Below, in pieces: positions 36,335-38,875 of a stretch of 38,875 bases of DNA. Position 1 is the first letter of the stretch. Every line of letters begins with the position of its first letter. The position numbers and the translations under genes are program-made. Where the stretch lies: NCBI GenBank assembly GCA_002751075.1, contig NAOQ01000226.1, positions 61,222 through 100,096 on the forward strand, written 5' to 3'. Source of the DNA: Ichthyophonus hoferi. Lineage: Eukaryota; Opisthokonta; Ichthyosporea; Ichthyophonida; Ichthyophonidae. The notes under the pieces were generated by a model. That model saw only the letters and a program-made list of their open reading frames with translations, did no database searches and had not been told where the DNA came from.

Positions 36335-38289
36335 ATAACCATAGAAAAATACAATACAAGTGAGAGTACATTTAAAAGTGTATTTAAACATAAATATGGT
36401 TAATCATTGGATAGATATAAACTATCTATATCTCTAAGTATACATTCATACACATATACTACTTGACCTCTGATAGGCTAAGAGCATTTTAACCCATATA
36501 TTATGATGTATTAATAGAATAGTAAGCACAAATGAGATGGACAGTGCGGTTATAGCCAATCATAGCACAATACAGGGAAAGAGTGAGTACTTACTGCATC
36601 TTTAGTGAACAGTATTTCCGACATGTCCAGCGGCAAACTACGCAATAACCTCTGTGTATATATGTATCGGGTAGGAGAGCAGTTAGATCAGGGAAAGTAT
36701 GGTGTGGAATTATGATGGTATGATAGTAGATGGTCCTGTATTGTATTGTATTGTATTATGTTATATGACATTATGATAATATATGGTATTCTATTATGTG
36801 TCGATATATATCGATATGAAAACATAGTAATGTGTATATTTTAATACTATATTTTAAAATCATGCATCAAGGTCAAACAGACCAATCGTATCACTTCGTA
36901 TAATATAATAGTACCTGGAACACCTGGGCAAAGTGCGGAAAGAGGCCATCTGACGCCATAGAGAATATACGGAATAATTCATTAACTAGATTTAAAAGGG
37001 GTATACTGTCAGTCATTGGTTATTTAGACTTAAACTTTATTGTTACTTTCAAAGATGAAGAAAACGTATGGAGGCTGTTATAGCTCTAATAAAGTATAGT
37101 AGCGTATTTGATTCGTTTTTACTATATATTATTACATTATTATCATGATTATATTTTCTGTTACTCTGGTACTTATATATGGATTTTATTATTATGACTA
37201 TCTAGGAGAATATGAAGAATAATTAAATAACTAGATTCGAATTGGGTATACAATCAGTCATTGGTTTTTGAATTTTGATTGCTACTTTAAAATATAAAGA
37301 AAATGTATGGAGGCTATTATAGCTCTAGTAAAATACACTATTTTACTTGAATGGTGTATATTGTATACGCTAATATTGTAATTATATATAGATTTCATTA
37401 GTATAATTATATAGTATATAATGTTATTGTGTTCATATGTTCTATTATATTGGCTAGATTTTTTAAAATCTATTGGGTGAATAAGTAAAGTCAAACATAC
37501 AATTCTATATTTCTTGTTGGGTAAATAACAACACTAATCTGTATATAATATATATATTTATTTATCTACCTCTACATATATGCACATACACATACACATA
37601 CGCATATACATATACATACCGAAAGACAAAAACAAAAGGCAAAGCCCAACCCATCACTCACCTATCACCGTCAGGTTTTTAGAAAGAAAGCGTTCGATTG
37701 GGTCACTAATTCTACATAAAACACCCATTGTCCTATAACTACGGCGGACTGCCGTCAAATCTCCTAAATCGCGATTTTCCCCCTTCATTCTTTCTTGTTC
37801 GTCTGGTCTAATTCGTGTAATAAACCCTATAAATTTTTTACAAACAGCTGTGATTTGTTGTTTAATTAGCTAATTGGTTAATTAGTAATGTTAATGCTAT
37901 TGATAATGGTAATGATAATGGTAGTGGTAATAGGATAATTAATTACACTAATTACACTACTTGGGAGGGAAGGTATGGGAGAAAGGCTGTGGAACAGAGC
38001 ATGGGTAGAATCATTGTAATTGGACGGATTATATATCCCACCATATATTTTATCATCAGCACAACTATAAACACTAACCAAATATATACACATATCGAGA
38101 TAGAGAAAGACAAAAGTCAATGCTCACCCTCTTGCGACAAGAAAGTGATCATCTTTTCTGTAATTACAGGGTGCTCCAAATCGACTAATTTAGACAATAA
38201 TGACATCATTTGATCGTCAGTTCTAACCAATGAAGTTTGAGTATCACTCTCTCTTTCATCTTCTTCTGAGTCATCTGATTCGTCCGTGG
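30571..38289 (-). CDS. SAPS-domain (Sit4/PP6 phosphatase-associated) protein homologue, 15 exons, 5' end outside window
   Basis: Probably a regulatory subunit of a PP6/Sit4-type phosphatase. Exons from 5' to 3', all in phase: 38128-38289, 37662-37847, 36915-36985, 36595-36651, 35772-35937, 35428-35499, 35008-35144, 34328-34429, 33447-33556, 33216-33296, 32817-32931, 32167-32243, 31405-31559, 30961-31032 and 30571-30659. They give 549 residues and a stop at 30571-30573. The order of helical segments follows the SAPS domain: an FLSQEAVCKKFIGFI segment, then VNELFRIF, EYIRLLVENAH, KSAGLIESVCRM and SSASEACERIFEI. TMLRLTGMRLVYLI, LLTTLFFTHEHSNMYHSLF and NNHWMAFLPTL follow. These match the family pattern of FL...SFI, LYSFL, ASQSLCEIV, LNVIRLI, FF..NNFLH and GHLT in the same order. 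The tail is short and Pro-rich, ending in a Lys cluster (KPKKKKKNQKK). Donors of exons 7 (GTGTAA) and 11 (GTAGAA) are weak and chosen by phase. An upstream acidic Ser/Asp stretch (ESDDSEEDE) suggests more coding sequence to the right. Assignment is by pattern, not close identity. Confidence 0.68.
30790..30945. repeat. TATCC and ATAGTA simple repeats in the last SAPS intron
   Basis: TCCTA pentamers near 30799-30840, then AATAGT hexamers near 30865-30920, between exons 30961-31032 and 30571-30659. Confidence 0.8.
31675..31850. repeat. ATAAT/TAATA simple repeat in a SAPS intron
   Basis: Interrupted AATATAATA-type units, including two near-identical blocks of about 40 bp (ATACCATATACAATAATATA). 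Translated frames are Tyr/Ile/Leu-rich artefacts. Confidence 0.8.
32310..32585. repeat. GTAT/CATA simple repeats in a SAPS intron
   Basis: TATG-rich run at 32310-32370 and an AT then CATA run at 32488-32580. The two are roughly complementary and could fold back on each other. Confidence 0.8.
32985..33085. repeat. 10-bp GGATATAGTA repeat in a SAPS intron
   Basis: About eight units of AGGATATAGT, lying between exons at 33216-33296 and 32817-32931. Confidence 0.85.
34485..34570. repeat. TATAG pentamer repeat in a SAPS intron
   Basis: Interrupted AGTAT/AGAAT pentamers, about 55 bp upstream (in transcript sense) of the exon at 34328-34429. Confidence 0.85.
34770..34915. repeat. TATCATAC-type simple repeat in a SAPS intron
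   Basis: ACTATATCAT units repeated over about 145 bp between exons 35008-35144 and 34328-34429. Confidence 0.85.
35545..35740. repeat. TTACA grading into CTACA pentamer repeat in a SAPS intron
   Basis: ATTACATTACACTATA-type text changes into about ten near-perfect ACACT units at 35680-35740, ending about 30 bp from the donor of the exon at 35772-35937. Confidence 0.85.
36298..36336. repeat. AT/GT dinucleotide repeat in a SAPS intron
   Basis: A pure AT run passes directly into a GT run (ATATATGTGTGTGTGT). Confidence 0.9.
36961..37440. repeat. Tandem duplication, offset 245 bp, including part of a SAPS exon
   Basis: Bases 36961-37200 match 37206-37440. Shared blocks are GAGAATAT, GAATAATT, AACTAGATT, GGGTATAC, CAGTCATTGG, TATGGAGGCT and TTATAGCTCTA. 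The first copy contains the 5' part and the 3' splice site of the exon at 36915-36985. The second copy is a decayed version without an open frame. It is a host-gene duplication inside the intron. Confidence 0.8.
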
Positions 38290-38349
38290 CTGTAGAGTTC
38301 CAGTGTGAGCATAGGTAGTAAGAAAAAGAGATAAAATGGGAGAGAGGGA

Positions 38350-38875
38350 GAGAGAAAGGATATATGGCATATGATATTTGGTATATATATAAAAATGAAT
38401 GCTAGAATAGCATATATGTATAGTTAGTTATAATTTACGTAAGTAGGAATAGTCGCATGTTTGAATAGAAATGTATCAGTTTGTAGGAATATGCACACGG
38501 TACATGTTTAGGGTATATGTGTATATGTATGTGGTACATGTGTAAAAAACGTATAGGATATATGTATAGGGTATATGTATGTGGTATATGTACGTGGTAT
38601 ATGTATTTGATATATGTATAGGGTATATGAATACGTATATGTATGAGGTATATGTATGTGGTATATGTATTTGGTATATGTATAGGGTATATGTGTATAT
38701 ATATGTATATGGTATATATACAGGGTATATATATGTATATGTATGTGATATATGTATAGGATATATATATATATATATGCATATGTATGTGATATATGTA
38801 TAGGATATATGTATATGTATATGTATGTGGTATATATACAGGGTATATATATGCATATGTATGTGATATATGTAT
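38350..38875. repeat. GTATATGTAT-type minisatellite
   Basis: From about 38500 to the window end, units such as GGTATATGTATGT and AGGGTATATGTAT alternate without a fixed order. Several frames on both strands stay open through it only because the repeat lacks stops. It lies in the intron upstream of the first SAPS exon seen here. Confidence 0.85.

Noticed and set aside
38435-38856. Long Tyr/Ile/His-rich open frames on both strands near the right edge
   Set aside because: They are translations of a GTATAT-type minisatellite that happens to lack stops in several frames.
1-38875. tRNA, rRNA, CRISPR or prokaryotic operon features
   Set aside because: No tRNA A/B-box pairs, rRNA-like blocks or spaced direct repeats with unique spacers were seen. 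Regularly spaced repeats here are tandem satellites.

Overview
This is a eukaryotic nuclear window. It is AT-rich and intron-rich, and is packed with penta- and hexanucleotide simple repeats (TATAG, TATTA, GTATAT types). Introns are GT-AG with pyrimidine-rich 3' ends and CTAAC-type branch motifs. The gene set (a full-length P-glycoprotein-type ABC transporter, a class-3 lipase, a SAPS-domain phosphatase-regulator homologue and a highly disordered charged protein) fits a unicellular relative of animals and fungi with enlarged introns, for example an ichthyosporean or an early-branching fungus. The sequence alone does not fix the species.

Layout, left to right. A single-exon 982-residue charged protein lies on the minus strand (122-3070). 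A gene-poor stretch of about 12.7 kb follows (3.1-15.8 kb), holding simple repeats, decayed LTR-retroelement pieces (7.2-8.5, 10.4-10.7 and 13.1-14.0 kb), a dispersed repeat whose partner lies near 25.6 kb, a 75-bp tandem repeat (11.85-12.05 kb) and one weak small-gene candidate (11.0-11.4 kb). The best-supported gene is an ABCB full transporter on the plus strand (15842-23574). I could splice it into 13 exons, all in phase, giving 1283 aa. A small Pro-rich open frame follows (24.3-24.8 kb). A two-exon lipase (26501-27892) has a C-terminal QNLE-type repeat tail interrupted by one in-frame stop. Two old LTR pieces in opposite orientation follow (28.8-29.9 kb).

The right-hand 8 kb is one minus-strand gene (30571 to at least 38289). 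I reconstructed 15 short exons, all in phase, giving 549 residues up to the stop. Its helical-repeat pattern follows the SAPS (Sit4/PP6-associated) domain in order. The 5' end lies beyond the window. Its introns carry the densest simple repeats.

No operon-like logic links these genes. Transport, lipid hydrolysis and phosphatase regulation are simply neighbours. No rRNA, tRNA, CRISPR or prokaryotic element was seen. The points most worth a second look are the lipase tail with its internal stop, a decayed partial exon duplication in the SAPS gene, the aromatic island of the 982-aa protein, simple repeats that start next to splice donors, and a local excess of CCAAT/ATTGG.
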